Assembly (NCBI RefSeq): GCF_033097365.1
Contig: NZ_AP028461.1
Span: forward strand, 1,922,001-1,986,000
Source of the DNA: Actinoplanes sichuanensis
Lineage (GTDB): Bacteria; Actinomycetota; Actinomycetes; Mycobacteriales; Micromonosporaceae
Direction of reading: 5' to 3'
Length of the DNA stretch: 64,000 nt
Shown: in pieces, positions 1 through 8,967 of the stretch
Numbering within the stretch: the stretch's first letter is position 1
Layout of the letters: each line of letters starts with the position of its first letter
The notes under the pieces: generated by a model
Seen by the model: the letters and a program-made list of their open reading frames with translations, nothing else
The model's database searches: none
What the model was told of the DNA's origin: nothing
Position numbers and translations under genes: made by a program

Positions 1-68
1 GAGCCGGGCCGAAGGTACTTTCCCGGAGACCGCGGACACGGCCCTGTCGCAGAGGATCATCGCTGCTC

Positions 69-74
69 TAGGCT
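69..74 (+). promoter_or_regulatory. -10 box (TAGGCT) of a probable leaderless transcript
   Basis: TAGGCT lies 6 bases before the ATG at 81, with no Shine-Dalgarno sequence between. The same arrangement recurs before several other genes in the window, which suggests transcription starts at or next to the start codon. The -35 region is weak. Confidence 0.4.
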
Positions 75-80
75 GCGTCG

Positions 81-767
81 ATGTCTGCTCGTGCCGCCCG
101 GCTGTCGGCGGTTCCGTTCGTGTTGCTCGCGTTCGTGCTGCGTTTCGTCGAGAGTCTCTGGCTGCAACCACTAACCTGGCGCTTCGAGTCGGACGCGGCG
201 GGGTTCCTCGCCGCGATCCTGATGTGGACCACCACTCTCGGCGTGCCGCTCGGCATTTTTCTGCTGGTCACCCGGAAGGCCCGCAAACGGCCGGTGGCCT
301 GGGACATCGGCGCCACGGGCCGCCGTTTCACGGCGGAGCCGGCGGTGGCGGGTACGGGTGTGCGGGCGGTGTTCATCGGGTGGCTCGCCGGAGGCCTCGT
401 CCCGACCGAGCGGGTGCCAGGCGAGGAGCGCAAGCGGATCGCGGAACTCGGTTCGTTCACCACCGTCATGACCGTGCTGGCGGTGGTGTTCCTGCTGGTG
501 GCGATCTGGCTGGTGGTGGGCCGGTGGCCCTGGCTGGCGCTCGACCGTGAGGCCGTGACGTTCCGACGGGTGTTCCGGACGACCCGGACCCCTTGGGATG
601 ATCTCCCGGCCGACCTGGTGGACCTGAAGATCCCCGGCCCGGGCCTGCACATCGACCCGAGGTTCCTGGGCTTCTCGATACACACCTACCAGCACGAACC
701 GGCCCGGCGTGAGGAGATCGGCACCGAAGCCGAGGCGACCCGCCTGGCCCTCGCCCACCAGCCGTAG
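81..767 (+). CDS. Membrane protein with bacterial PH-like C-terminal region, unknown function
   Basis: A 228-residue protein with three or four predicted membrane spans: residues about 8-28, 39-64 and 126-149, with a weaker hydrophobic stretch near 93-106. After the last span, residues about 150-205 read like a bacterial PH domain: hydrophobic-aromatic start, then 'LDREAVTFRRVFRTTRTPWDDL', a pattern common in small actinobacterial membrane proteins of unknown role. I do not recognise a specific family. It is followed 54 bases later by another small membrane protein on the same strand. The ATG at 81 is preceded by a -10-like box and no ribosome binding site, so the message may be leaderless. 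Confidence 0.7.
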   Translation: MSARAARLSAVPFVLLAFVLRFVESLWLQPLTWRFESDAAGFLAAILMWTTTLGVPLGIFLLVTRKARKRPVAWDIGATGRRFTAEPAVAGTGVRAVFIGWLAGGLVPTERVPGEERKRIAELGSFTTVMTVLAVVFLLVAIWLVVGRWPWLALDREAVTFRRVFRTTRTPWDDLPADLVDLKIPGPGLHIDPRFLGFSIHTYQHEPARREEIGTEAEATRLALAHQP

Positions 768-809
768 CGCAGGAGGTCGGCGGCGGCGGGCCGGGGAGCG
801 TGGTCCTTC

Positions 810-815
810 TAACGT
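810..815 (+). promoter_or_regulatory. -10 box (TAACGT) of a probable leaderless transcript
   Basis: TAACGT ends 6 bases before the GTG at 822 and no ribosome binding site is present. This supports the GTG as the true start. It is one of several leaderless-type arrangements in the window. Confidence 0.35.
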
Positions 816-821
816 GAGATC

Positions 822-1388
822 GTGAGCGAGAAGCTGCCCCAGGCCTATCAGCCGCCGCCGAGCGCCCCGGCCGACGCGTCCGAGCCGTCCCTCGTCCCGC
901 CCGACGATCCCACACCCGTCCCCGACGATCCGGCGCCCGTCGCACCGCGTCGCCGGAGCCGGACCGGTCTGCTCGTGGCGTTCGGGCTGGTCCTGCTGGC
1001 CGGGGCCGTGGTCTGGGCGATCGCCCGACCCGCACCGGAGCGGGCCCCCAGGTCGACGTCGGCCCCCGCGGCCGCCGCGCCCGCGGCCGCGACCACCCCG
1101 GTGCAGAGGCTCGACGCCCTGCCCGGCAGCGCCGAACGGACCCGCCGCTGGCGGTTCACCGAGGGCGCCCCGACGTCGATCTACTTCGCGAACGACACCG
1201 ATCAGAAGGTCACCGTCCACCGGCTCGCCGGCGACGAGGAGCGGATCCGGTACGCCGAGATCGAACCGGGACACGGCTACCACCAGGACACGTACGCCGG
1301 TCACATCTGGGTGATCGCCGGACCCGGCGGGGAGGCCGTGGCCGTCTTCCAGGCGGAGGAGACGCCCGGGCTGGCCGAGATCGAATAG
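822..1388 (+). CDS. Membrane-anchored protein with VHL beta-like domain
   Basis: A 188-residue protein. Residues 1-46 are Pro/Ser/Asp-rich and probably cytoplasmic; 48-67 form one membrane span; 68-95 are an Ala/Pro linker. Residues 114-180 form a compact domain that resembles the beta domain of the von Hippel-Lindau protein: 'SIYFAN' (VHL: VIFCN), then 'VTVHRL', 'YAEIEPGHGY' (YPTLPPG) and 'TYAGHIWVI' (SYRGHLWLF). In eukaryotes this domain binds hydroxyproline peptides as a ubiquitin-ligase receptor; its role in bacteria is not known, and here it would be outside the membrane. The last 88 bases overlap the 3' end of the GH42 gene on the other strand. The VHL assignment is from motif order by eye. 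Confidence 0.65.
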   Translation: MSEKLPQAYQPPPSAPADASEPSLVPPDDPTPVPDDPAPVAPRRRSRTGLLVAFGLVLLAGAVVWAIARPAPERAPRSTSAPAAAAPAAATTPVQRLDALPGSAERTRRWRFTEGAPTSIYFANDTDQKVTVHRLAGDEERIRYAEIEPGHGYHQDTYAGHIWVIAGPGGEAVAVFQAEETPGLAEIE

Positions 1389-3349
1389 ATCGCGACCCCG
1401 TTGGGGCCGAGGGTGCGGACCGGATGGCCGGACAGCAGGTCGACGCCGGCGCAGGCCGGTGGGAGCTCGACGGGTGCCGCGCCGTGGTTGAGGACGAACA
1501 GGAGACGGTCGCCGTCCGGGGTGACGCGGACGGCGGTCTCCACGTCCGGCAGGTCGGCGCACGGGCCGAGCAGCCCGTGTCGGGACAGCACCTCACGGAT
1601 CACCGCGGAGACTCCGGCGTCGTCGAGCGCGGCCCCCACATACCAGGCATGGCCGGCGCCCCACTCGTTGCGGGTGACGGCCGCCGTACCGGCGTAGAAG
1701 TCCGTCCGGTAGGTCCCGACGACGTCGGCGCCCTCCGGGATGACCAGCTCGAACAGTAACCGGGACTCGAACGTCGAGCCGTTGATCGTCACCGGGTTGA
1801 CGTAGGAGGCTTCGCGGGCGTCCCACTCGTCGACCCGTATCCCGAGAAGTGGGGACAGCGGTTCGGTCCGGAACGCGTTGTCGTCCTCGTCGACCCGTCC
1901 GGACAGGAACGTGGTGAGCACCGTCCCGCCGCGGAAGGCGACCGCGGCGAGCCGATCCGCGAGACCGTTCTTGATCATATGGAGGGCGGGCGCCACCACC
2001 ACGTCGTAGTCGTCCAGCGGGGCGGTCACCGGGATCACGTCGAGGTCGGCGCCGAGCTGCCACAGTGCCCGGTGGTAGGCGGTGACCACGTCGAGATAGC
2101 GGACGAGACGGGTCGGCCCGTCCGAGATCTCCAGCGCCCACCAGCTGTCCCAGTCGAACAGCAGCGCCACCCGCGCCGGTGTCCGTGCACCGAGCGTGAC
2201 CGGCCCGAGTGCCGACAACTCGGCGCCGAGGTCGGCGACCTCCCGGAACACCCGGGTGTCGGAGCGGCCGCTGTGACCGATCACCGCGCCGTGGTACTTC
2301 TCGCTGGCCCCGCGACCGGCTCGCATCTGGAAGAACAGCACCGCGTCGGCTCCGTGGGCGACCGCCTGCCAGCTCCACAACCGCATCACGCCGGGCCGTT
2401 TGAGCGGGTTGACGTCACGGCACGCGGTCACGCTGGGTGTCTGCTCCATGAGCCAGAACGGCTGCCCGCCCTTGAGTCCGCGCATCAGATCATGGGCGAG
2501 CGCCATCCGGGCCGCCGACCTGTCGTCGGGCGGATAATTGTCCCAGGAGACGAAGTCGAGGTCGGCCGCCCACCGGTGGTAGTCGATCGGCCGGTAGAGC
2601 CCCATGAAATTGGTGGTGACGGGCGTGTCCGGATCCGACTGCCGGATCGCCGCCTTCTCGTCCCGGTAGTTCGCCAGCATCGCGTCCGACATGAACCGCA
2701 GATAGTCGAGGGTGATCCCCTGGAAGGCGGTGTGATCGGGCCCGCGCCAGTGCTCGGTGAGCGCCGACGGCGGTTCGATCTCGTCCCAGTCGGTGAACGT
2801 GTGTGACCAGAACGTGGTGTACCAGGCGGCGTTGAGGGCGGACAGCGAGCCGTACCGCGCGCGCAACCACTCCCGGAAACCGGCCGCGCAGAGGTCGCAG
2901 TAGCAGGCTCCGCCGTACTCGTTGCCGACGTGCCACGCGACGATCGCCGGATTTCCGGCGTATCGCCGAGCGATCCGGCGGGCCACCTCGACCGAGAAAC
3001 GCCGGAAGTCCGGCGAACTCGGGCACGAGTTGTGCCGCTGCCCGAACCGGTGCTTCCGCCCCTCGAAATCGGTCCGGGTCACCGACGGATGGGCGCGGGC
3101 CATCCAGGCCGGATGCGCCCCGGTGCCGGTGGCCAGGCAGATCCGCCGGCCCGCGGCCGCCGCCCGCTCGATGATCGCGTCCAGGGTGCTGAAGTCGTAG
3201 ACGTCCGGGCCGGGCTGCGTCAGCGCCCACGTGAACACACCCACGGTGAGCGTGTCGATGTGCGCGGCGTCGAACAGCCGATGATCCTCCTCCCACACGT
3301 CCTTCGGCCACTGCTCCGGGTTGTAGTCGCCGCCGTACCGGATCTTCAC
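1301..3349 (-). CDS. GH42 beta-galactosidase
   Basis: A 682-residue cytoplasmic glycoside hydrolase without signal peptide, the usual GH42 length. It begins with the family signature 'YGGDYNPEQWP'. The acid/base Glu144 lies in 'WHVGNEYGG' and the nucleophile Glu302 in 'LMEQTPS'. Four cysteines (109, 149, 151, 154) match the structural zinc site of trimeric GH42 enzymes. The GTG start has AAGGAG upstream and overlaps the stop of the DUF624 gene (GTGA), so it is translationally coupled as the last gene of the uptake operon. It probably removes terminal galactose from imported oligosaccharides. Oddity: the C-terminal tail after 'GVAIYSI' has no family resemblance and is encoded antisense to the VHL-like gene, as if the original stop was lost. 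Confidence 0.9.
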   Translation of the reverse strand: MKIRYGGDYNPEQWPKDVWEEDHRLFDAAHIDTLTVGVFTWALTQPGPDVYDFSTLDAIIERAAAAGRRICLATGTGAHPAWMARAHPSVTRTDFEGRKHRFGQRHNSCPSSPDFRRFSVEVARRIARRYAGNPAIVAWHVGNEYGGACYCDLCAAGFREWLRARYGSLSALNAAWYTTFWSHTFTDWDEIEPPSALTEHWRGPDHTAFQGITLDYLRFMSDAMLANYRDEKAAIRQSDPDTPVTTNFMGLYRPIDYHRWAADLDFVSWDNYPPDDRSAARMALAHDLMRGLKGGQPFWLMEQTPSVTACRDVNPLKRPGVMRLWSWQAVAHGADAVLFFQMRAGRGASEKYHGAVIGHSGRSDTRVFREVADLGAELSALGPVTLGARTPARVALLFDWDSWWALEISDGPTRLVRYLDVVTAYHRALWQLGADLDVIPVTAPLDDYDVVVAPALHMIKNGLADRLAAVAFRGGTVLTTFLSGRVDEDDNAFRTEPLSPLLGIRVDEWDAREASYVNPVTINGSTFESRLLFELVIPEGADVVGTYRTDFYAGTAAVTRNEWGAGHAWYVGAALDDAGVSAVIREVLSRHGLLGPCADLPDVETAVRVTPDGDRLLFVLNHGAAPVELPPACAGVDLLSGHPVRTLGPNGVAIYSISASPGVSSAWKTATASPPGPAITQM

Positions 3350-3993
3350 GCCACGAACTCCTTCCGGACCACCTCGACCAGCGGCCGGGCATTGCTCAGC
3401 AGCATCAGGACCAGCAGCGACATGGCCAGCGCAAGCGCGGCCTCGGACCACAGCCAGACCACGGCGAGAGCGACCACGATCAGGCAGGCGTTACTCACCG
3501 TCACCCCGAAAGAGCGGATCAGGAGGTACGCCGAAAGCCGCGCCACATCCCGGAAACGGAACACGAACAGTGACGTGACGACGAGAGCGTTGAGCATCCA
3601 CAGCGTCGCCCCGGCGATCACGATCAGCTGCGGGACCCCGGGATCGACCAGGTTCGGGGTGACCACCAGCAGCCACAGCCCCCACACCTTCAGCGCACCC
3701 ACCGCGTTCAGCCGATAGCCGCGGACGAACGCCGTACCCGGATGAAGATCGGTCAGGTCGAGCCGCCGCCGGTCCAGCGCGTAGATCGCCGCCGACAGCG
3801 CCGGCCCGGCCGGGAGCCCGCCGAGTGCCGCGAGCGGCAGGTTCGACACGTCCCGCTCGAGGAACACCAGCAGGACCAGTCCCGGCCCGGCCGTCACCAG
3901 GACCAGTAGTTGGACGGCGAGCAGGGTGTAGATCAACGCGGCCGCCCGGGACAGCAGCCCGGTCCCGAACCGTTCCCCGAGCATGGTGGTCAC
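3346..3993 (-). CDS. DUF624 (YesL-like) membrane protein
   Basis: A 215-residue integral membrane protein with about five or six hydrophobic segments and the early 'N' 'LPLAALGGLPAGPALSAAIYAL' region typical of DUF624. Members of this family, such as Bacillus YesL, sit in operons for oligosaccharide uptake beside YtcQ/LplA-type binding proteins and LplB/LplC-type permeases, as here; the molecular role is unknown. It overlaps both neighbours by 4 bases (GTGA at each junction), which fixes the GTG at 3993 as the likely start; an ATG three codons later is the alternative. Confidence 0.8.
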   Translation of the reverse strand: MTTMLGERFGTGLLSRAAALIYTLLAVQLLVLVTAGPGLVLLVFLERDVSNLPLAALGGLPAGPALSAAIYALDRRRLDLTDLHPGTAFVRGYRLNAVGALKVWGLWLLVVTPNLVDPGVPQLIVIAGATLWMLNALVVTSLFVFRFRDVARLSAYLLIRSFGVTVSNACLIVVALAVVWLWSEAALALAMSLLVLMLLSNARPLVEVVRKEFVA

Positions 3994-5468
3994 GACGCCC
4001 CCAGCAGGCGGCCGTCGTCCCACCACGACGGCGTCTGGTCGCACACCGGCGTGATCTCCAGCAGGGTCACCTCGTGCCGGGCCAGCGTCAGGTCGAGCGT
4101 GACACGGCCGTTGACGACGGGCAGCGCGCGGTGGCCGCGGACCGGTTCGGCGGCCTCCCGCAGTGCGTCGAGCTGCCCGGAGGTGGGTGAGGCCGGGCGA
4201 CCCATCGCCCGCCACGCCGTCCACGCGTTGCCGCGTTCCTCGTCGACCGACGAGCGCATCAGGAAGGCCGACGATCCGGTCATCGGCGCCGACAGCCGCA
4301 GGGAATGCGAGGACGGTGAATTCCGCAGATCCTCGTGGTCGACCGGCGCCCACGCGAGAACCGTCACCCGGCCGGTGGAATCGGAGGTCATCAGATGATG
4401 CGGGCCGCGGGACAGGATCTCGTCGGCCATGCGCGCCATGAACGCGTACAGATGGAAGGTCGGCTTTTTGACCTGCCGATGGGTGAGCAGGCCGAACCCG
4501 CCGTGGAACAGCGCGACCGGAATGCCCTCCTCCTCGAACATGTCGCTGAACGTCCAATAGGAGAACGAGTCGGCGTGGTCGCCGCCGGAGGCGACCACCG
4601 GCGCCAGATAGGCGGCGTGAAAGGCCGTGTCGTGGATCGGGTTGTCCGGACGATAGGACGAGTTGAATTCGGTGATGTGCACCGGCAGTCCGGCCAGCCG
4701 GGTGCCGGCCAACTGTTGACGTGGGAGCGCGAACTGGTCGAGCAGTCGCGAGGCCGGGGCCAGCGTCTGATGCGTTCCGAACGGCACGTGCTGAGCCGGA
4801 CCCGAGGTGTACGCGTGCCGGCTCACGAAATCGACCGGAACGTCCCGGGCGACCACGAATTCGGCGAACGTCTCCAGCCACTTGTCCGAGCCGGGCGAGA
4901 TGGCCGGGCCGCCGACCTGCAGCTCCGCGTCCACGTCCTTGATCGTCATGGCGCTGATCTCGTACAGCCGGTGATAGGCGTCGGCGTCCGCGCCGAGCCA
5001 GAACTGGGTCAGATTCGGCTCGTTCCACACCTCGATCGGCCATTGCCTGACCTCGGCCAGGCCGTATCGGTCGACCAGGTGGGTGACCGTGTCCCGGACC
5101 AGATCGGCCCACGCCGACCAGGAGCGCGGCGGCGTGATGTTGCCTTTCCACCAGAACACCGTCTGATCACCCGACGCGAGCCCGTCCGGCATGAAACCGA
5201 GCTCCAGGAACGGCCTGACGCCCAGTTCCAGGTACGCGTCGACGACCTGGTCCAGATAGGTGAACGAGTGCCGCACGTGCTCGTGGCCGAGGTGCGTGAA
5301 CGGCCGGTGGATGCCCATTCCGTCGCTGAACAGGCCGTGCCCGCGCATGTGCCGGAACCCGATCTCCCGCTGGACGAGAGCGAGCGAATCCTGATAGTCG
5401 CGGCGCAGGGCGAGTTCCATCCGGCCGGTCCCGACACACGCGCGCCAGGCGGCCGGCAACCGGCTCAC
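3990..5468 (-). CDS. GH39 family glycosidase (beta-xylosidase-like)
   Basis: A 492-residue TIM-barrel glycosidase, the usual size for bacterial GH39 beta-xylosidases (XynB), with no signal peptide, so it acts on imported oligosaccharides. The N-terminal part has the family pattern 'LRRDYQDSLALVQREIGFRHMRGHG'-like, split here over residues 21-45. The catalytic acid/base is Glu150 in 'VWNEPN' and the nucleophile Glu267 in 'HITEFNS'. A C-terminal beta-sandwich follows from about residue 370. It overlaps the binding-protein gene upstream and the DUF624 gene downstream by 4 bases each. GH39 also contains iduronidases and other activities; xylosidase is the most likely given the acetyl esterase nearby, but the substrate is inferred. 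Confidence 0.85.
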   Translation of the reverse strand: MSRLPAAWRACVGTGRMELALRRDYQDSLALVQREIGFRHMRGHGLFSDGMGIHRPFTHLGHEHVRHSFTYLDQVVDAYLELGVRPFLELGFMPDGLASGDQTVFWWKGNITPPRSWSAWADLVRDTVTHLVDRYGLAEVRQWPIEVWNEPNLTQFWLGADADAYHRLYEISAMTIKDVDAELQVGGPAISPGSDKWLETFAEFVVARDVPVDFVSRHAYTSGPAQHVPFGTHQTLAPASRLLDQFALPRQQLAGTRLAGLPVHITEFNSSYRPDNPIHDTAFHAAYLAPVVASGGDHADSFSYWTFSDMFEEEGIPVALFHGGFGLLTHRQVKKPTFHLYAFMARMADEILSRGPHHLMTSDSTGRVTVLAWAPVDHEDLRNSPSSHSLRLSAPMTGSSAFLMRSSVDEERGNAWTAWRAMGRPASPTSGQLDALREAAEPVRGHRALPVVNGRVTLDLTLARHEVTLLEITPVCDQTPSWWDDGRLLGAS

Positions 5469-7105
5469 CCGTGCGCCTTCTTGTAGCGCTCGTACGCCTT
5501 GTTCACGATGTCGACGTACTTGGCGGAGTTCTTGCCCTCCAGCTCTTTGACGTAGGCGTCCCATTCCGACAGCGGCCGCTGCCCGAGCGCGAACTTCAGC
5601 GTGTTCTGGAAGACGTGGTCCTTGAGGCCGGAGTCCCAGAGGGTGACCTGCTCGCGTTCCTCGATGGTCAGCGGCGCGGGCGGCGGCGGCGGCAGGATCT
5701 GCCGTTTGTTCATCTCGGTCTGGAACGCCTTCTCCTCGTCGGAGAACTGCGAGTTGAGCATGGCGGTGCTGCCGCCGTACGCGAAGACCCCGTTGAAGAA
5801 CCCGAAGTCGACCTGCAGATCCTTGGCGGCACCCGGGTTGAGGCCGGCCCACTTGATGCCCGGGTCCAGTTTGAACGTGCCGTCGTCGACCTTGCCGGAA
5901 TAGGTCTGGCCCTCGATGCCCCACTTGCTGAACATCAGGCCGGCGTCGGAATACCAGAGCCAGTCGATGAACTGCATCATGGCCACGAAGTTCTTCGACT
6001 CCAGGGCCTTCTTGGAGATCATGATGCCGTTCTCGAGGCGGGTCTCGCCGGGCAGGGTGGCACCGGCCGGGCCGATCGGCAGGATCATCTTGGCCACCGT
6101 GGCGCCGGGCAGCTTGGCGATGTCCTTGCGGGCCTCGTTCACCACGGTCTGCGCGTTCGCGCTGATCACGAACGACTTGCCGGTGGCGAACTTCTGCCGG
6201 GCGACGTCGTCGGTCTGGGTGAAGCTCTCCGGGTCGAGCAGGCCCTCCTTGACCAGCGTGTGCACGTATTCGAGCATCTGCCGGTACTGGTCCATCGCCC
6301 CGGTGAAGACGAACCTGGTCGCGGTGGCGTCCCAGTACATCGGATTCCAGCCCCAGGCGGCTTTCGTGCCGTACGCCCGGCCGATGAGATTGAAGAGGTT
6401 GTTGGCCCCCGGCTGTGGGGGAGTGCTCCAGCGGTCGGACAGCGGGTACTGGTCGGGGTAGGCCTTCTTCATCTCGCGCAGCACGCCGGTCAGGTCGTCC
6501 CAGGTCTGCGGCGCGGTCAGGCCCAGCTTGGTCATGATGTCGGTGCGCACCGCCAGCGAGTAGTCCTGCCAGACGTTCTCGTGCAGGCCGGGGAGCAGGT
6601 AGTACTTGCCGTCCTCGGCCTTGAACCCGTCCAGGTTGCCCTGCAGGTTCCAGCGGGCGACCTTGTCCTTGAAGTGCGGCATCAGGTCGACGTAGTCACT
6701 GACCGGCAGGATCGCCCCACCGGCGATGAACGCCTCCTCGTCCGGGTGGTAGGTCTTCGGGATGATGAACGGCGCGTCCCCGGCGCTCACCACCACGCTG
6801 CGTTTCTGGTTGTAGTCACTGCCCGGTACGGCCGTCGCCTCCAGCGTCACATTGGTGCGGGCGGTCAGCTCCTTGAAGAACGGCCAGTCCGCCTTGTACG
6901 GGTAGGCCGGGTTGCTCAGCATCATGATCGGAAAGGTGACCGGCTCGGTGGCCTTGAACTGGTCACCGACCTTGAAACCGTCCATCGCGCCGGCCCGCTT
7001 GTCGTCGGTCGACGTGTCGCCGCCGTCGTCGCTGCAACCGGCGAGCCCGGCCACGGCAGCGGCACCCGCGGCGGTCAGGAGATGACGTCTGGTCAGCTGG
7101 ATCAT
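5465..7105 (-). CDS. ABC transporter solute-binding lipoprotein (LplA/YtcQ type)
   Basis: A 546-residue extracellular family 1 solute-binding protein. Residues 1-24 form a signal peptide with twin arginines ('TRRHLLTAAG') and a lipobox ending in 'LAGC', so it is exported, perhaps by Tat, and lipid-anchored at Cys24. The length and C-terminal 'LKFALGQRPLSEWDAYVKELEG' pattern match the large LplA/YtcQ subgroup, which pairs with LplB/LplC-like permeases. It should capture plant-derived oligosaccharides. An AGGAG sits about 8 bases before the ATG. It lies 12 bases after the second permease gene and overlaps the GH39 gene by 4 bases. No ATPase gene is in the operon; such transporters commonly share an MsmK-type ATPase encoded elsewhere. 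Confidence 0.88.
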   Translation of the reverse strand: MIQLTRRHLLTAAGAAAVAGLAGCSDDGGDTSTDDKRAGAMDGFKVGDQFKATEPVTFPIMMLSNPAYPYKADWPFFKELTARTNVTLEATAVPGSDYNQKRSVVVSAGDAPFIIPKTYHPDEEAFIAGGAILPVSDYVDLMPHFKDKVARWNLQGNLDGFKAEDGKYYLLPGLHENVWQDYSLAVRTDIMTKLGLTAPQTWDDLTGVLREMKKAYPDQYPLSDRWSTPPQPGANNLFNLIGRAYGTKAAWGWNPMYWDATATRFVFTGAMDQYRQMLEYVHTLVKEGLLDPESFTQTDDVARQKFATGKSFVISANAQTVVNEARKDIAKLPGATVAKMILPIGPAGATLPGETRLENGIMISKKALESKNFVAMMQFIDWLWYSDAGLMFSKWGIEGQTYSGKVDDGTFKLDPGIKWAGLNPGAAKDLQVDFGFFNGVFAYGGSTAMLNSQFSDEEKAFQTEMNKRQILPPPPPAPLTIEEREQVTLWDSGLKDHVFQNTLKFALGQRPLSEWDAYVKELEGKNSAKYVDIVNKAYERYKKAHG

Positions 7106-7117
7106 GGGGGAGGACTC

Positions 7118-7990
7118 CTAGCCTTTGACGGCGCCGAGCATGACGCCGGAGACGAAATATCGCTGGATGAAGGGGTAGACGAGCATGATCGGCAGCATGA
7201 TCAGGACGATCGTGACGGCCTGGATGCTCGCGGCGATCTGCAGTGCGGCCTCGCTGGTGGCGGTGTTGTCGGTGCCCGAGGTCGCGCCGGCGATCAGGTT
7301 GCGCAGGTAGACGGTGACCGGGAACAGCTCCTGCCGGTCCATGTAGAGGAACCCGGCGAACCAGGAGTTCCAGAAGCTCACCGCGTAGAACAGCAGCATG
7401 GTGGCGAGCACCGCCTTGGACAGCGGCAGCACGATCCGCAGCAGCGTGCCGTACGTGCCGGTGCCGTCGACCGCGGCCGCCTCCTCCAGTTCGACCGGCA
7501 GGCTCTCGAAGAACGCCTTCATCACGAGCAGGTTGAAGACGCTGATCGCGTTCGGCAGCACGATCGCCCACAGGGTGTTGCGCAGGCCCAGTGAGCTGAC
7601 CAGCACGTAGTTGGGGATGAGGCCGCCGTTGAAGAACATCGTGAACACCGCGATCCCGACCAGCAGGCCCCGGCCCTTCAGGTTCCGCTTCGACAGCACG
7701 TACGCGTAACAGGTGGTCAGGACCAGCGCGATGGCGGTGGCCACCACGGTGTAGAACACGGTGTTGCGGTAGTTGGTCCAGAACATGGCGTCGGACATGA
7801 CGCGTTCGTACGTCGTGAGGTTGAAGCCTTTCGGCCAGATGCTCACCTGGCCGGACCGGATCTCCTGCTCGCCGCTGAACGAGCGGGCCACGATGTTGAC
7901 GAACGGGAACAGGGTCACCAGCACCACGAGCGTCAGCACGAAACCGTTGACCAGCTGGAACACCCGGTAGCCCCGGGTCACGCCTACCAC
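7118..7990 (-). CDS. Carbohydrate ABC permease (LplC/YtcP type)
   Basis: A 290-residue inner-membrane permease with six predicted spans. The cytoplasmic loop 'ESLPVELEEAAAVDGTGTYGTLLRIVLPLS' is the EAA motif that docks the ATPase; the tail 'PFIQRYFVSGVMLGAVKG' is the LplC signature. It pairs with the permease encoded just upstream. The GTG at 7990 is chosen because GGGACGAG lies just before it; it overlaps the upstream stop by 7 bases. A second in-frame GTG at 7981 would give 287 residues. Confidence 0.88.
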   Translation of the reverse strand: MVGVTRGYRVFQLVNGFVLTLVVLVTLFPFVNIVARSFSGEQEIRSGQVSIWPKGFNLTTYERVMSDAMFWTNYRNTVFYTVVATAIALVLTTCYAYVLSKRNLKGRGLLVGIAVFTMFFNGGLIPNYVLVSSLGLRNTLWAIVLPNAISVFNLLVMKAFFESLPVELEEAAAVDGTGTYGTLLRIVLPLSKAVLATMLLFYAVSFWNSWFAGFLYMDRQELFPVTVYLRNLIAGATSGTDNTATSEAALQIAASIQAVTIVLIMLPIMLVYPFIQRYFVSGVMLGAVKG

Positions 7991-8955
7991 AGGCTCGTCC
8001 CTGCCACGCGACGCGACAGCGAGTTGGCGCCGAGCACCAGCGCCAGCCCGATCAGCGACTCGAACAGTCCGATCGCGGCGGCGTAACTGAAACTTCCCGA
8101 CACGATGCCGACGCGGTAGAGGTACGTGGAGACGACATCCGCGGTCACGTAGGTCAGCGGGTTGTAGAGCAGCAGGATCTTCTCGAACCCGACCGCCAGG
8201 AACGTGCCGATGTTCAGGATCAGTAGCGTGATCATGGTCGGCCGGATGCCCGGCAGGGTCACGTGCCAGGTCTGCCGCCAGCGGTTCGCGCCGTCGACCC
8301 GGGCCTGGTCGTACAGGTCGCTGTCGATCGTGGTCAGCGCGGCCAGGTAGAGGATCGTGCCCCAGCCGACGGTCTGCCACACCTCCGACGACACGTAGAG
8401 GGTCCGGAACCAGCCCGGTTCCTGGATGAACGCGACCGGATCCTGCCCGAACGCGCGCAGACCCTGATTGATCACACCGTCGATCGAGACGGTCTGCAGG
8501 ATCAGGCCGGCCACCACCACGATCGACAGGAAGTGCGGCAGGTAGGAGACGGTCTGCACGAAACCCTTCAGCCAGCGGGTCCGGACCTCGTTCAGAAGCA
8601 GGGCCAGGATGATCGGCAGCGGGAAACAGAACAGCAGCGTGAGAGTGCCGATAACCGCCGTGTTGGTGAAGACCTGCCAGAACGTCGGATCGGCGAGGAA
8701 CATCCGGAAATACCGGAGCCCCACCCAATACTCGCCGAGCAGATCGCCGCCGGGCTCGTACCGCCGGAACGCGATCACGTTCCCGAGCATCGGCAGATAA
8801 CGAAAGATCAAGAAGAACAGCAGCGGGAGTACGGCCAGCGAGTACAACTGCCAATCCCGGCGCAGAGCCTGCGCCCAGGACCGGCGACGCGGCCGCAGTG
8901 GGGTGTCGGGTGGGTCTTCAGTGGACTGGGGTGGGCTTGCCTGGGCTGTCAGCAT
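7984..8955 (-). CDS. Carbohydrate ABC permease (LplB type)
   Basis: A 323-residue permease with six predicted spans after a basic, Pro-rich N-terminus (residues 1-30). The EAA loop reads 'LYDQARVDGANRWRQTWHVTLPGIRPT'-like near residue 220. The C-terminal 'YRVGIVSGSFSYAAAIGLFESLIGLALVLGANSLSRR' region is typical of LplB partners of LplC. It is the first gene of the hemicellulose uptake operon. The ATG at 8955 is preceded at 7 bases by GGAAGG; an upstream ATG at 8979 has no such site. The operon promoter lies about 50 bases upstream. Confidence 0.88.
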   Translation of the reverse strand: MLTAQASPPQSTEDPPDTPLRPRRRSWAQALRRDWQLYSLAVLPLLFFLIFRYLPMLGNVIAFRRYEPGGDLLGEYWVGLRYFRMFLADPTFWQVFTNTAVIGTLTLLFCFPLPIILALLLNEVRTRWLKGFVQTVSYLPHFLSIVVVAGLILQTVSIDGVINQGLRAFGQDPVAFIQEPGWFRTLYVSSEVWQTVGWGTILYLAALTTIDSDLYDQARVDGANRWRQTWHVTLPGIRPTMITLLILNIGTFLAVGFEKILLLYNPLTYVTADVVSTYLYRVGIVSGSFSYAAAIGLFESLIGLALVLGANSLSRRVAGTSLW

Positions 8956-8967
8956 GAGCCAGCCTTC

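Noticed and set aside
5471..7594. A 707-codon open frame antisense to the solute-binding protein and permease genes
   Set aside because: It is a by-product of G+C-rich third positions on the opposite strand. It has no ribosome binding site, no domain and a His/Val/Asp/Gly-rich composition typical of antisense frames, while the genes opposite have clear family motifs.
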